Notes: generated by a model not told the origin, from the sequence alone. A DNA stretch of 64,000 nt from Bermanella sp036960565 (GCA_036960565.1 JBALXQ010000009.1:1-64000); one strand, 5' to 3'. Shown: positions 43,258 through 52,099, counted from the first letter of the stretch. Numbers and translations are program-made.

Positions 43258-43856
43258 GGTGCGCTCAGTTGTTTGGCAAGTTGGGCAATGCGTTGGCCTT
43301 GTGCTTGGCAGAGTTCAATTTCGTCCTTGCTTAGTGCTGGATTACTTTCCTTGCCTGCAAAGTGGCTCACACCATATGGTGTGCCACCGGTTTGTGTATT
43401 CATAAGCCCGGGCTCTGTATATGGAATGCCAGCCATTATCATGCCGTGATGCAGTAATGGCAGCATCATACTAAGCAGTGTGCTCTCCTGGCCGCCGTGT
43501 AAACTTGATGAGCTTGTAAATACAGCTGCAGGCTTATTTACCAACGCGCCTGTCAGCCATAAGTTGCTGGTACCGTCTAGAAAATACTTTAAAGCGGCTG
43601 CCATGTTGCCAAAGCGAACTGGGCTGCCCATCAGTAAGCCGCTGCAGTTTCTCAAGTCTTCTTCTGTGCAGTAAAGTGGGCCGTCGTGGGGGATATCATC
43701 TTTAATGGCTTGTGTGTCAGCGGACACACTGGGTACGCACCTAAGAATAGCTTCCATGCCGTGTGTTTTTTCAACGCCGCGCACCATGTGCTCAGCCATG
43801 CTCGCGACCGAGCCGCCATGACTGTAATATAAAACTAAAACATAAGGCTGGGGCAC
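43254..43856 (-). CDS. wrbA: NAD(P)H:quinone oxidoreductase WrbA
   Basis: 200 residues, flavodoxin-like. FMN-binding loop YYSHGGSVASMAEHM, GSPVRFGNMAAALKYFLDGT and SSSSLHGGQESTLLSM. It reduces quinones with two electrons and protects against oxidative stress. The GTG start overlaps the arsC stop (TAGTG), so translation is coupled. Confidence 0.92.
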   Translation of the reverse strand: MPQPYVLVLYYSHGGSVASMAEHMVRGVEKTHGMEAILRCVPSVSADTQAIKDDIPHDGPLYCTEEDLRNCSGLLMGSPVRFGNMAAALKYFLDGTSNLWLTGALVNKPAAVFTSSSSLHGGQESTLLSMMLPLLHHGMIMAGIPYTEPGLMNTQTGGTPYGVSHFAGKESNPALSKDEIELCQAQGQRIAQLAKQLSAP

Positions 43857-44203
43857 TACAGAATCTCCAGAACCTGTTCGGGTGGGCGGCCAAGTCGAGC
43901 TTTATTACCTTTTATGACTATCGGTCGTTGAATTAATTTAGGTTCGCTTACCATTGCCTTGATTAATTCTTCGTCATTAAGATTCTTGTCTTTTAAGTTC
44001 ATTTCTTTGTAAGCATCTTCAGATTTACGCAAAAGCTCGCGCGCTGACAGGTCTAGCTTTTGTAAAATATCACCAACCATTTTGGCGTCAGGTTTTTCTT
44101 CCAAATATAAATAAACCTGCGGGGTGATTTTTTGCGCTTCAAGTAGCTTAAGTGTTTCTCTTGATTTTGAGCAGCGCGGGTTATGCCAGATCTCAATATT
44201 CAT
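43856..44203 (-). CDS. arsC: arsenate reductase (glutaredoxin-type)
   Basis: 115 residues. The catalytic Cys is in WHNPRCSKSRETLKLL; the conserved RPIVIKGNKARLGRPPEQVL closes the protein. It reduces arsenate with glutathione and glutaredoxin. There is no arsenic pump nearby, and in this chromosomal setting the role may be general. Confidence 0.9.
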   Translation of the reverse strand: MNIEIWHNPRCSKSRETLKLLEAQKITPQVYLYLEEKPDAKMVGDILQKLDLSARELLRKSEDAYKEMNLKDKNLNDEELIKAMVSEPKLIQRPIVIKGNKARLGRPPEQVLEIL

Positions 44204-44267
44204 GGGTGTTCCATTGAAAAGTCACTAAAAGGCGGTATTGTACCTCCTTTTAGAGGGAGTGCGAGCC

Positions 44268-45494
44268 ATGTTTGCGCGGGGCATAGGACAGTTTTTATAT
44301 TTGTTGTTAGTGCGGTTTGAGGGTAATGAAAACCGTAAAGCTGCGGCGCAACTTACCTTTGTCACTCTCTTTGCCATTGTTCCTATCATGACCTCTGGTT
44401 ATGTTATTTCCACCTGGTTTCCGTGGTCGGTTAAATTTTCAGATCAATTTCAGGATTTTGTATTCAGTCATTTTGTGCCCTCAAGTGGCGAATTGATTCA
44501 AGGGTATCTGCAAAGCTTTAGTGCTCAGGCCAAGCAGCTAACGTGGGCTGGGTTGGTGATTTTGTTATTTAGCGCCATAAGCTTAATGCTAACAATTGAA
44601 AGTGCGTTTAATCGAATTTGGAAAGTAAAGAGCGCTCGAGTCGGGCGTAGATTTTTTCTGTATTGGCTAGTTCTCATTGTAGGTCCTGTACTGTTAGCTT
44701 TTGGGTTTCTAGTGAGTAGCTATCTATTAAGCTCTAACTTATGGATAGAGAAAGTTGGTAGTGTCTTTCAAGCTCAGACTTTTGTTGTTCGAGCATTGCC
44801 TATGCTGGTGTCATGGCTAGCATTGGCGTTGATGTATTATTTTTTGCCCAGCTGTAAGGTGCGCTTTACTCATGCTTTGGTTGGGGCTTTTATTGCAGCC
44901 ACTGCATTAGAGGGCGGGAAATTGTTGTTTGTGTATTTGGTCTCTCTAATGCCTTCATACGAAATCGTATATGGTGCCTTTGCAGCAGTACCGTTATTCC
45001 TATTATGGTTGTATATCGCTTGGTGCGTTGTGTTATTAGGCGCGGAGATTGTGGGACTAATGCCGTTTATTTATAAAAAGTGGAAAGGGGTAAAGGCTTC
45101 GCAACTTGATTGGGCGTTGATGATCTTGCAGGTTTTGGTTAAGCCGGGTGAGCAAGGCAAAACAAGAGAAGATTTGATGCGGGAATTGTCGTTCGTGAAT
45201 AGCGATGATTGGGAGCCAATATTGGAAGCGCTCATCAAGCACAGCTGGATTAAACAGGGTGGTGGTTTGTTTAAGCTAAGTAAAGACCTACGGGTGGCCA
45301 CGATTGGTGAATTAAATGTATTAATTCACCTGAGGTATAATGCTGAGTTTTCCGTTTTACTAATCAACAGTAGCTGGTATGAGGCTCTGGATCCGATTTT
45401 GTCAGAATTACAATTGCATAATAAAAACACACTAGCCCTACCCATTATCAAAGTGCTTGATAGTGGGGCTAGCATTAATGCAGTATCAAGTTAG
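44268..45494 (+). CDS. YihY/BrkB family membrane protein
   Basis: 408 residues from the ATG at 44268, with GAGGGAG eight bases upstream. Six membrane helices with the family pattern (NRKAAAQLTFVTLFAIVPIM, FSAISLMLTIESAFNRIWKV, FLLWLYIAWCVVLLGAEIVG). A C-terminal cytosolic segment of about 130 residues (LMILQVLVKPGEQGKTREDL and on) looks like a winged helix. Once called ribonuclease BN, but not a nuclease. The last 70 bases of the gene also form the terminator of the opposite gene. Confidence 0.88.
   Translation: MFARGIGQFLYLLLVRFEGNENRKAAAQLTFVTLFAIVPIMTSGYVISTWFPWSVKFSDQFQDFVFSHFVPSSGELIQGYLQSFSAQAKQLTWAGLVILLFSAISLMLTIESAFNRIWKVKSARVGRRFFLYWLVLIVGPVLLAFGFLVSSYLLSSNLWIEKVGSVFQAQTFVVRALPMLVSWLALALMYYFLPSCKVRFTHALVGAFIAATALEGGKLLFVYLVSLMPSYEIVYGAFAAVPLFLLWLYIAWCVVLLGAEIVGLMPFIYKKWKGVKASQLDWALMILQVLVKPGEQGKTREDLMRELSFVNSDDWEPILEALIKHSWIKQGGGLFKLSKDLRVATIGELNVLIHLRYNAEFSVLLINSSWYEALDPILSELQLHNKNTLALPIIKVLDSGASINAVSS
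45421..45472 (-). terminator. terminator of the truncated haemoglobin gene, inside the yihY-type coding region
   Basis: On the minus strand CTAGCCCCACTATCAA pairs with TTGATAATGGGTAGGGCTAG (an imperfect 16-17-bp stem) and is followed by TGTGTTTTTATT. It lies 54 bp beyond the haemoglobin stop and overlaps codons near the end of the plus-strand membrane protein gene. Confidence 0.75.
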
Positions 45495-45525
45495 CGGGTT
45501 GGTTCGCTGCTTTGTTGGGTCTGGG

Positions 45526-45891
45526 TCAAAGGTTGAGCACGTCATTTTTCGTGGAGGCGGCTATGGTCATCACTTCTTGTATTAGCTCAAATGGTACGCT
45601 TAATTCTACTAGGGTTTTTTGCAGGTGTTCAGCTACTTTTGAAAAATGCATATCATTTAACCCTAATGCTGCTGGGCGTGCATGGGCAGCTCTCATACCT
45701 TTTCCTGAGTAATTGTTAGGCCCCCCAAAAGCGACCGTTAAAAAAGATTCTTGCATCTTCTTTTGTCTATCTAGATTTATGCCATCGAAGAAGGGCTGCA
45801 AAGAGGGATCTTCAATTACCTTTTTATAAAAAATATCTACGGCAGCCTCTACGGCCTTTTCACCGCCAATTTGTTCAAATAAAGAACCCAT
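45526..45891 (-). CDS. group 1 truncated haemoglobin
   Basis: 121 residues. Start SLFEQIGGEKAVEAAVDIFY, FFDGINLDRQKKMQESFL, the GGPNNYSGKGMRAAH loop typical of group 1, and the proximal His in LNDMHFSKVAEHL. It binds haem and oxygen or NO and may protect against NO. AAAAGGAAA precedes the ATG. It stands alone. Confidence 0.9.
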   Translation of the reverse strand: MGSLFEQIGGEKAVEAAVDIFYKKVIEDPSLQPFFDGINLDRQKKMQESFLTVAFGGPNNYSGKGMRAAHARPAALGLNDMHFSKVAEHLQKTLVELSVPFELIQEVMTIAASTKNDVLNL

Positions 45892-46006
45892 ACTATTTCC
45901 TTTTAGTGTTGACTACTGTTTAAGGAATAGACTAATTAATGGGGGATGCCAGTATTTGGATGATTGAGTGCTTTAAGGCCGAGTGTAGAATTATAATGAG
46001 TTAGGG

Positions 46007-46567
46007 CTAAATGCTTTGCACGAACCAGCGTTTTTTCCAGGCCTTCATAACTCTCTCTGGGTACCAAGTTTTGCCAAGGCTTCCATTGTAGCGAGCAAGG
46101 GCTCGTATCCAGTTTCCTTTTTCTCTTTTAAGGTAGTGGGCGAGTATGGCGCAGCCGTATTTTAGGTTGGTACGAAAATCCATTAGATTGTCGTTTTCAC
46201 GACCTATTTCTTTCCGCCAAAACGGCATGATTTGCATGTAGCCTTGGGCGCCTACGCGGGAAATAGCATAGGGTTGAAAGGCGCTTTCGGTTTGTATAAG
46301 GGCTAATACCATTTCTGGTGGCAGTTTGTTGTTACTGGCTTCTAGGTGTAAAGCCTGAAGAAACTGAATTCGGAATGATTTATCTTTGATGTAGCGAGAG
46401 AGGCGGGAGGACATATCTACCAGCCAGACCTCTGCTTCAAAGCGATCGTTAAAGCTCTCAGAGCTGTTGATGGCTTCTTTTAAATGTTTTCGTAACTCAG
46501 GATCTACATTGGCCAATACTTGGCCGCTAGAGGAGAGTATTGAAATAATGAAAAAGAAGCGCAGCAT
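46007..46567 (-). CDS. lytic transglycosylase (SLT domain)
   Basis: 186 residues with a signal peptide (MLRFFFIISILSSSGQVLA). The SLT domain has the catalytic Glu in ALIQTESAFQPYAISRVGAQGYMQIMPFW in two parts (ALIQTESAFQPYAIS, GAQGYMQIMPFW), and AILAHYLKREKGNWIRALARYNGS. It cleaves glycan strands of peptidoglycan. It starts one base after proS. Confidence 0.88.
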   Translation of the reverse strand: MLRFFFIISILSSSGQVLANVDPELRKHLKEAINSSESFNDRFEAEVWLVDMSSRLSRYIKDKSFRIQFLQALHLEASNNKLPPEMVLALIQTESAFQPYAISRVGAQGYMQIMPFWRKEIGRENDNLMDFRTNLKYGCAILAHYLKREKGNWIRALARYNGSLGKTWYPERVMKAWKKRWFVQSI

Positions 46568-46568
46568 C

Positions 46569-48320
46569 TTATTGCGCTAACTTGTTTTTAACGAGTTCTA
46601 GAATGTCGTCACAAGGCACTTCAATGGCGTCATTCTTTTCATCTAGGCGCGCTTTGTATTCAACTAAGCCTGATTTCAATCCACGAGAGCTGATTACAAC
46701 ACGATGAGGCATGCCCATTAGTTCGCTATCTGCAAACTTAACGCCTGGGCTTGTTTTCTTGTCGCGGTCATCCAATAGGACGTCGTAGCCTAACTCTACT
46801 AGTGACCTGTATAGCGCGTCGCCGCGTTCAACTACTTCTTCAGATTTATGTGCGTCAATCAAGACAATACTGACTTGGAAAGGAGCCAGGGCTTGTGACC
46901 AAATTATTCCACGGTCATCGAAGTTTTGTTCAATAGCCGCCGCCACAACACGGGATACGCCTATGCCATAGCAGCCCATCAGCATGGTTTTCTGTCTGCC
47001 ATTTTCATCTAGTACGGTGGCATTCAAGGCTTTAGCGTACTTGTCGCCTAATTGGAAAATATGACCTACTTCAATGCCGCGTTTAATTTCCAGAGTGCCT
47101 TGTCCATCTGGGCTGGCATCGCCTTCTACTACGTTGCGAATATCTTCAATGCGGGTAATACTTGCGTCACGCCCCCAGTTGGCGCCGGTTAAATGTACGC
47201 CATCCTTGTTAGCGCCGCAGACAAAGTCTGCGACTACGGCAGCGCTACGATCAACGATTACATCTATGTTGGTCAGGCAAGGTCCGATGGACCCGGGCTT
47301 GCAGCCTAATGCCGAGATGATATCTTTTTCTTGAGCAAATACTAAAGGGTTGGCTATACCAGCTAATTTTTCAGCTTTTAGCTCATTTAGCTCATGATCA
47401 CCACGTAAAACAAGTGCTACAAGTGATGGTTTTTTGCTTTGCTCTTGTTCTTCTTCGCTTAGCTCGCCTTCAACGATAAGCGTTTTAAGAACTTGCTTAG
47501 CGTTCACATTTAAGAATTGGCTAACTTCTTCAATGCTGTGTTGGTCGGGTGTTAAAATTTCGCTTAAATCTTGACTGGCCGCGGGGCATTCAATGCTAGG
47601 CGCAACTGCTTCGGCTAACTCTACATTAGCCGCGTATTTTGATTCGTTGCTGAAGGCGATGTCGTCTTCACCGGATGACGCCAATACATGGAACTCATGG
47701 GACACGGCGCCACCAATTGAACCGGTATCGGCATTAACTGGTCGGAAATCCAAACCTAGGCGAGTAAATATATTGGTATAGGCTTTATGCATGCGCTCAT
47801 ACGTGTCATTTAACGACTCTTCGTTTGCATGGAAAGAATAAGCGTCTTTCATTAAGAATTCACGAGCTCGCATGACGCCAAAGCGCGGACGGGTTTCATC
47901 GCGGAATTTTGTCTGCACCTGATAAAAATTAACAGGTAGCTGACGATAGCTGTTTAATTCATTACGCGCTAAATCGGTGATGACTTCTTCGTGGGTCGGG
48001 CCTATGCAGAAATCTCGGTTGTGGCGGTCTTTAATGCGCATAAGCTCGCCACCATATTCAAACCATCGACCACTTTCTTCCCATAACTCTCCAGGCTGCA
48101 CTGCAGGCATTAGTAGTTCAAGTGCTCCTGCAGCATCCATTTCTTCACGTACAATGTTTTCAACTTTTCGTAGGGTGCGTAATCCAAACGGCAACCAGGT
48201 ATAAAGACCAGATGCCAGTTTGCGAATCATGCCGGCTCTAAGCATTAGCTGATGACTGGTTACTACAGCATCAGAAGGGGATTCTTTTAATGTTGCGATT
48301 AAAAATTGGCTAGCGCGCAT
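46569..48320 (-). CDS. proS: prolyl-tRNA synthetase
   Basis: 583 residues, bacterial class II type. Motif 1 and 2 regions (GLYTWLPFGLRTLRKVENIV, KFRDETRPRFGVMRAREFLM), an editing INS/YbaK domain at about 240-400 and motif 3 (GCYGIGVSRVVAAAIEQ). It charges tRNA-Pro. A two-tier stem (GTTGG/CCAAC enclosing CAGGG/CCCTG, 48358-48395) lies in its leader region. Confidence 0.96.
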   Translation of the reverse strand: MRASQFLIATLKESPSDAVVTSHQLMLRAGMIRKLASGLYTWLPFGLRTLRKVENIVREEMDAAGALELLMPAVQPGELWEESGRWFEYGGELMRIKDRHNRDFCIGPTHEEVITDLARNELNSYRQLPVNFYQVQTKFRDETRPRFGVMRAREFLMKDAYSFHANEESLNDTYERMHKAYTNIFTRLGLDFRPVNADTGSIGGAVSHEFHVLASSGEDDIAFSNESKYAANVELAEAVAPSIECPAASQDLSEILTPDQHSIEEVSQFLNVNAKQVLKTLIVEGELSEEEQEQSKKPSLVALVLRGDHELNELKAEKLAGIANPLVFAQEKDIISALGCKPGSIGPCLTNIDVIVDRSAAVVADFVCGANKDGVHLTGANWGRDASITRIEDIRNVVEGDASPDGQGTLEIKRGIEVGHIFQLGDKYAKALNATVLDENGRQKTMLMGCYGIGVSRVVAAAIEQNFDDRGIIWSQALAPFQVSIVLIDAHKSEEVVERGDALYRSLVELGYDVLLDDRDKKTSPGVKFADSELMGMPHRVVISSRGLKSGLVEYKARLDEKNDAIEVPCDDILELVKNKLAQ

Positions 48321-48454
48321 TAAGAAATTTCCAAAAAGCGTATCAATATTAGTGCTGGTTGGCGTTCCAGGGCAAAGTCCCTGTGTAATACCAACTCTTT
48401 ACAAAGCAGCCGCAAATTGTATGCTGCACAGCCCTTTTAAACAAATTTTTAATC

Positions 48455-48916
48455 ATGTTTGAGTTTATTTCGTATCAAAATACCCCTGCTGGCAAGATTC
48501 AATTGCAATCGGACTGTGGGGGGCGCGAATTAGTTGATATCTTGGCAGTGGTGGCGGGGGATGCAGGCCTATATGAAGTTCAGGCGCAAGGCATTAAGCC
48601 TGCCCTTGAATCAAGCTTGTATTTGCCCATAAAAGGCGCTCGTTTGGTGAGCCTTAAATTGCGTGTTATAGGTGTTACTGAGCTTATCTCGCCCGTTGGG
48701 GCTTGGAAGGCTACTTGCCGAGGGCCCGATGTAAAAGAGTTTAATCTTAGGTGTTTAGACATGAGCTGTGATGAATGCAACGAGATTAGCCAACTAGAGT
48801 TTATTGAGTACAGTGATTCCATTGAACTGGATGCCATTAAAGCGTTAAACCAACAAGGTTGGTTGGCCAGTCTAGAGCGGCAGGTATGCCCTAAATGTTG
48901 CAAGGCAGCACACTAA
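48455..48916 (+). CDS. conserved hypothetical with Cys pairs
   Basis: 153 residues, no signal peptide. Two possible zinc-binding pairs, SCDECN and VCPKCC, lie in the C-terminal half. It is divergent from proS; a hypothetical gene is also found next to proS in pseudomonads. I do not recognise a domain. Confidence 0.65.
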   Translation: MFEFISYQNTPAGKIQLQSDCGGRELVDILAVVAGDAGLYEVQAQGIKPALESSLYLPIKGARLVSLKLRVIGVTELISPVGAWKATCRGPDVKEFNLRCLDMSCDECNEISQLEFIEYSDSIELDAIKALNQQGWLASLERQVCPKCCKAAH

Positions 48917-49019
48917 CCTAGGCTGCTAAAAGCTAGCTTGATGTGAATTGGTTAATCGTGGATTAGCCCGCTGTAAAATGAGTTGTTTGAGTTTACTAAA
49001 AATTTCTATAAGAGGACTT

Positions 49020-49253
49020 ATGTCAGAACACGATCTAGAACTGGATGCAAAAGGCTTGATGTGCCCAGAGCCCGTGATGATGCTGCACGTTAAAGTAAAA
49101 GAGATGTGCGCCGGGCAAGTATTAAAAGTAGAAGCCACAGACCCTTCCACTACCCGCGACATTAAGAAGTTTTGCAGCTTTTTGGGGTATGAGCTGATCA
49201 ATCAAATAGAGACCGATGCCGGTGTATTTGAATACCTAATTAAAAAGCCTTAA
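49020..49253 (+). CDS. tusA: sulfurtransferase TusA
   Basis: 77 residues from the ATG at 49020, with AGAGGA close upstream; a longer frame from 48948 is unlikely. Typical start DLELDAKGLMCPEPVMML with the active-site Cys, and ATDPSTTRDIKKFCSFLGYEL. It takes sulfur from IscS and hands it to TusD for 2-thiouridine in tRNA; the tusBCD-E genes lie 1.5 kb away. Confidence 0.95.
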   Translation: MSEHDLELDAKGLMCPEPVMMLHVKVKEMCAGQVLKVEATDPSTTRDIKKFCSFLGYELINQIETDAGVFEYLIKKP

Positions 49254-49274
49254 CGGCTTGGCATATTGCAATCG

Positions 49275-49311
49275 TTGTGATGTTTTTGTATGGTACTGTA
49301 TATATATACAG
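49275..49311 (+). promoter_or_regulatory. promoter with perfect LexA (SOS) box
   Basis: CTGTATATATATACAG at 49296-49311 matches the LexA consensus CTGT-N8-ACAG exactly. It covers a -10-like TATATA, with a -35-like TTGTGA at 49275-49280 spaced 18 bp away. LexA bound here would block transcription of the short gene at 49377 until DNA damage. Confidence 0.85.
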
Positions 49312-49376
49312 TTAGCACGTTAAGGCGGGTACTTGCTGGCCTGATAACCTGAACAAGCCAAATAAAAGGAGAGAGC

Positions 49377-49529
49377 ATGATTAACCCAGTGACGATTCAA
49401 TACATGAGCCGTGAAGAGATAGAGCGTCTATTGTTCTCTTTTAACGCCGAAGCGGGCAACAGTCAGGCCGAAGCCTTTGAAGCGCTGGCGCGCAGATTGT
49501 TAGCCCTGCTTGAAAAAGCCTGTGACTGA
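49377..49529 (+). CDS. 50-residue protein under LexA control
   Basis: The sequence starts MINPVTIQYMSREEIERLLF and ends LARRLLALLEKACD; it is rich in helix-forming Glu, Ala and Leu, with no membrane segment. A strong ribosome site (AGGAGAGAG) lies directly before the ATG. Its promoter carries a perfect SOS box and a strong terminator follows, so it is a complete one-gene unit. I do not recognise the family. A role in the damage response (for example a small inhibitor of division or repair) is inferred from regulation only. Confidence 0.7.
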   Translation: MINPVTIQYMSREEIERLLFSFNAEAGNSQAEAFEALARRLLALLEKACD

Positions 49530-49593
49530 ATAGCCTGTAATTGCTGGGCAGCTGATTCATAGCTCCATGATTAAGAGGCAGGTGACGGAAGTT

Positions 49594-49646
49594 GCCCCAT
49601 AAAAAAGGCCCAGTTTGAATATTCAAACTGGGCCTTTTTTATGGGC
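49594..49646. terminator. strong bidirectional terminator
   Basis: AAAAAAGGCCCAGTTTGAAT and ATTCAAACTGGGCCTTTTTT are perfect reverse complements (49601-49640); outside them GCCCCAT/ATGGGC continues the palindrome. It ends the SOS gene on the plus strand and trpD2 on the minus strand. Confidence 0.92.
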
Positions 49647-49717
49647 GTAATAAGCGCTAGCCCACGCGGTGACTGGTCAGGTAACCTGCGCAGTTAAATA
49701 GAACTGGTTAAATCAGT

Positions 49718-50713
49718 TTAGTTAAACCGGGCAATGTTGCGCTTATGCCACCATTGTTTTGCCAGTGTCATGCAATCTTGCTGGCTGGTGGTATGCCCCA
49801 TAAGCCTTGCCACATAAGCCAGTGTGCCAATGATGGCGCCTTCGCCATATTCGTTTTCTATTTCCCCAGTCCAAACGGGCTTTAACTCGCTTAGCTCAAG
49901 GGTTTTTGGCTTAACGTGGCGCTTAGCAAAAATGGCGGGCCACTCTTCTTCTATTAATTCTTCGTTAAAGCAGTGGTGCATTTTAAAGGGGGAATCTGGG
50001 TTGCATTCACACTCGCCACCTTCGCCTTTTATAATGGATAAACGCTCATAGCCCAGCAGTTTTGCCCCAAGCTGGTGAGAAGGCCCGTAACCCGGATGAA
50101 ACACCCCTTGGCTAACATGCTTGCTGTTAAGTGGGTTTAACAGGCGTGCGAAGCTATGTACCGGAGACCTTAAGCCAAAGGTACCCCGTAAATCTATAAT
50201 GTCCTGCAAAGGCGGGCACAGATGCTCCATGCCCATGAAGCTAAAGTTCTCTTTAGCCAATTGATCTTCTACTTCTTGCCAGTTATTAGCGGTTTGCACG
50301 TTTAATTCTTTAAGGGCTTGGCGGGTATAAACGCGGCCAGCGGTGTGGCCGTCGGCGCCGTGCATAAATACTCTAAAGCCGTTATCGGCCAATACAAAAC
50401 TGGCCAAAAGATACCAGGGTAGGTGGCGGCGTTTACCGGCATAACTGGACCAGTCTAGGTCTACATTAAGGGCGGCTGGCACTTGCGGCTTAATGTGGTT
50501 TTTAGTGGCCTGAGTGAAGCCGGCCAGCTCTTCGGCGCTTTCTTCTTTAACGCGCAGCAGCATCATAAATGCCCCTAGCTGCACATCTTCGCATTCGCCA
50601 TTCAGTATCATGGTCATGGCGGCAAGGGCTTCGTCGTAGGTAAGCGAGCGAGAGCCTTTACGGCCTTTGCCTAAAATTCGCACGTATTGGGCAAATGGAT
50701 GTTCTGGGTTCAT
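49718..50713 (-). CDS. ybiB: TrpD2/YbiB family protein
   Basis: 331 residues, phosphoribosyltransferase-like fold (LTYDEALAAMTMILNGECEDVQLGAFMMLLR in parts, FMHGADGHTAGRVYTRQAL, DIIDLRGTFGLRSPVHSFAR, KGEGGECECNPDSPFKM). YbiB of E. coli binds nucleic acids and is itself LexA-controlled; here the gene ends the tusDCBE operon as in pseudomonads. The fold lacks a functional role in tryptophan synthesis. Confidence 0.85.
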   Translation of the reverse strand: MNPEHPFAQYVRILGKGRKGSRSLTYDEALAAMTMILNGECEDVQLGAFMMLLRVKEESAEELAGFTQATKNHIKPQVPAALNVDLDWSSYAGKRRHLPWYLLASFVLADNGFRVFMHGADGHTAGRVYTRQALKELNVQTANNWQEVEDQLAKENFSFMGMEHLCPPLQDIIDLRGTFGLRSPVHSFARLLNPLNSKHVSQGVFHPGYGPSHQLGAKLLGYERLSIIKGEGGECECNPDSPFKMHHCFNEELIEEEWPAIFAKRHVKPKTLELSELKPVWTGEIENEYGEGAIIGTLAYVARLMGHTTSQQDCMTLAKQWWHKRNIARFN

Positions 50714-50741
50714 GGTTATGTCTTATCTTTAAAGTTATAAA

Positions 50742-51068
50742 TTAAAGGCAATTAGGAGGCTTGGGCAGCCCTGCAATTTTGGCGGCAAACTTAGCTGGGC
50801 TTTCGGGGAACAGGGTCATTAGGTAAATACTGTTGCCCTTGTCTTGTCCTAAATTCTCTTTTGCCAGTTTAACTAAGGGCCTATTGGCTGGGGCTACTTG
50901 ATGCTTTTTATAAAAATCGCGCAGCAAATAAATAACATCAAAATGCGCTTGAGTAAGAATAATTGCATCGCGCTTGGCTATTTGGTGTGCAACGGATTCA
51001 TCCCAAAGGGCTAGATCCAGTAGAAAGCCTTCTTGATCAAATGCCAATGAAGGGGTGGTTGTGCTCAT
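50742..51068 (-). CDS. tusE: TusE/DsrC family sulfur relay protein
   Basis: 108 residues from the ATG at 51068 (MSTTTPSLAFDQEGFLLDL), one base after tusB; a longer frame is unlikely. Family features: DWDE-like LALWDESVAHQIAKRD, LRDFYKKHQVAPANRPLVK, and the penultimate Cys of PKPPNCL that accepts sulfur. It passes sulfur from TusBCD to MnmA for tRNA thiolation. Confidence 0.92.
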   Translation of the reverse strand: MSTTTPSLAFDQEGFLLDLALWDESVAHQIAKRDAIILTQAHFDVIYLLRDFYKKHQVAPANRPLVKLAKENLGQDKGNSIYLMTLFPESPAKFAAKIAGLPKPPNCL

Positions 51069-51069
51069 A

Positions 51070-51345
51070 TTAATACCAGCTAATGATTTTATCGTGTTGG
51101 GTGCATAGTTGAACAAATTCTTGGTAGTTGAGGCTTTTACCCGTACTGCCTTTCTCAATGCCTCTTGCCTTTAGGTCATCGTACAAAAAATAAACTGAGT
51201 TTTTAATGCTGGCCAGGCTAGGATGGCTTTGAATATAAACGCCATCCTGCATGAATAATAAGCTGTCCTCCTTGCCTATGATATTTAAGCAATCGCTAAG
51301 CGTTGTACTTGAGAATGGGCTGCGCTGAATTAAATGCAATACCAT
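51070..51345 (-). CDS. tusB: sulfurtransferase complex subunit TusB
   Basis: 91 residues; MVLHLIQRSPFSSTTLSDCL and DSLLFMQDGVYIQSHPS are typical of the DsrH/TusB family. The start overlaps tusC by one base. Part of the TusBCD heterohexamer that relays sulfur. Confidence 0.88.
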   Translation of the reverse strand: MVLHLIQRSPFSSTTLSDCLNIIGKEDSLLFMQDGVYIQSHPSLASIKNSVYFLYDDLKARGIEKGSTGKSLNYQEFVQLCTQHDKIISWY

Positions 51346-51704
51346 TAGAAACTCACTACTTTTTCTTGTTGCTTGATAAATTGGCTAATGTCATTGCGCG
51401 ACAAGGTTTTAACACTAAGGATTAGATCTGCCTCTAAAAGGCTGCGCTCTTGTAGGTCTTCTTTTACTGCGTAAATTTTACTAATGTCGTAAAGCGGTAG
51501 TATCTCAAGGGCTGAACCTTGTGGTTTTAAATTAACGCCTAGTGAGTCTTGGTTTTTCAGTAATTGGAATACGCCGTCACCCAAAAACAGCAAGCTAATA
51601 TCTTGATCATAAACTGCGCTGGTTAAAACGTAATCTAGGCCTTCACGAGCAAGACTAGAGCCATAAGGGGCGGTGCGCTGAATAATTAATATTTTATTGG
51701 TCAT
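51345..51704 (-). CDS. tusC: sulfurtransferase complex subunit TusC
   Basis: 119 residues; KILIIQRTAPYGSSLAREGLDYVLTSAVY in parts and DISLLFLGDGVFQLLKNQD match DsrF/TusC. It has no active-site Cys at the TusD position, as is normal for this subunit. Confidence 0.9.
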   Translation of the reverse strand: MTNKILIIQRTAPYGSSLAREGLDYVLTSAVYDQDISLLFLGDGVFQLLKNQDSLGVNLKPQGSALEILPLYDISKIYAVKEDLQERSLLEADLILSVKTLSRNDISQFIKQQEKVVSF

Positions 51705-51709
51705 GTGTG

Positions 51710-52099
51710 TTACCCAAACGTAATGAGTTGATCGCTATTGATTTGGGCGTCCAGTAACTGGCCTAGGCCAGAGATTTCAAATGGGGCTTGTAAGTTATGC
51801 TGAGCTTTTTCGTATCGCTTAGCTTCGGCTTCATTGAGCAGGCCTCTTTTTAAGGCGGCTGCTATGCAAATGACTAAATCTAATTGATGTTTCTCGGCTA
51901 ATTTTGCCCACTGTGTGTGCAAATTGAGCTCATCTTGTTGGGGAGTTTGTAAAAAAGAGCCGTTTTGAATGCCTTCATGATAGAAGAATACACGGTAAAT
52001 TTCATGGCCATCCTCAAGGCAGGTTTGCGCAAATTTAAGTGCGCTTAAACCGCCTTGTTGGGAGTAGGGGCTGGCCAGCACTAAAAGGGAAAATTTCAT
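51710..52099 (-). CDS. tusD: sulfurtransferase complex subunit TusD
   Basis: 129 residues; LLVLASPYSQQGGLSALKFAQ, FYHEGIQNG and the catalytic Cys in LVICIAAALKRGLLNEAEA. It accepts sulfur from TusA. First gene of tusD-C-B-E-ybiB on the minus strand. Confidence 0.93.
   Translation of the reverse strand: MKFSLLVLASPYSQQGGLSALKFAQTCLEDGHEIYRVFFYHEGIQNGSFLQTPQQDELNLHTQWAKLAEKHQLDLVICIAAALKRGLLNEAEAKRYEKAQHNLQAPFEISGLGQLLDAQINSDQLITFG

Noticed and set aside
45428..45480. Terminator of the yihY-type gene itself
   Set aside because: On the plus strand the hairpin lies within the coding region and no T-run follows; the T-run is on the minus strand.
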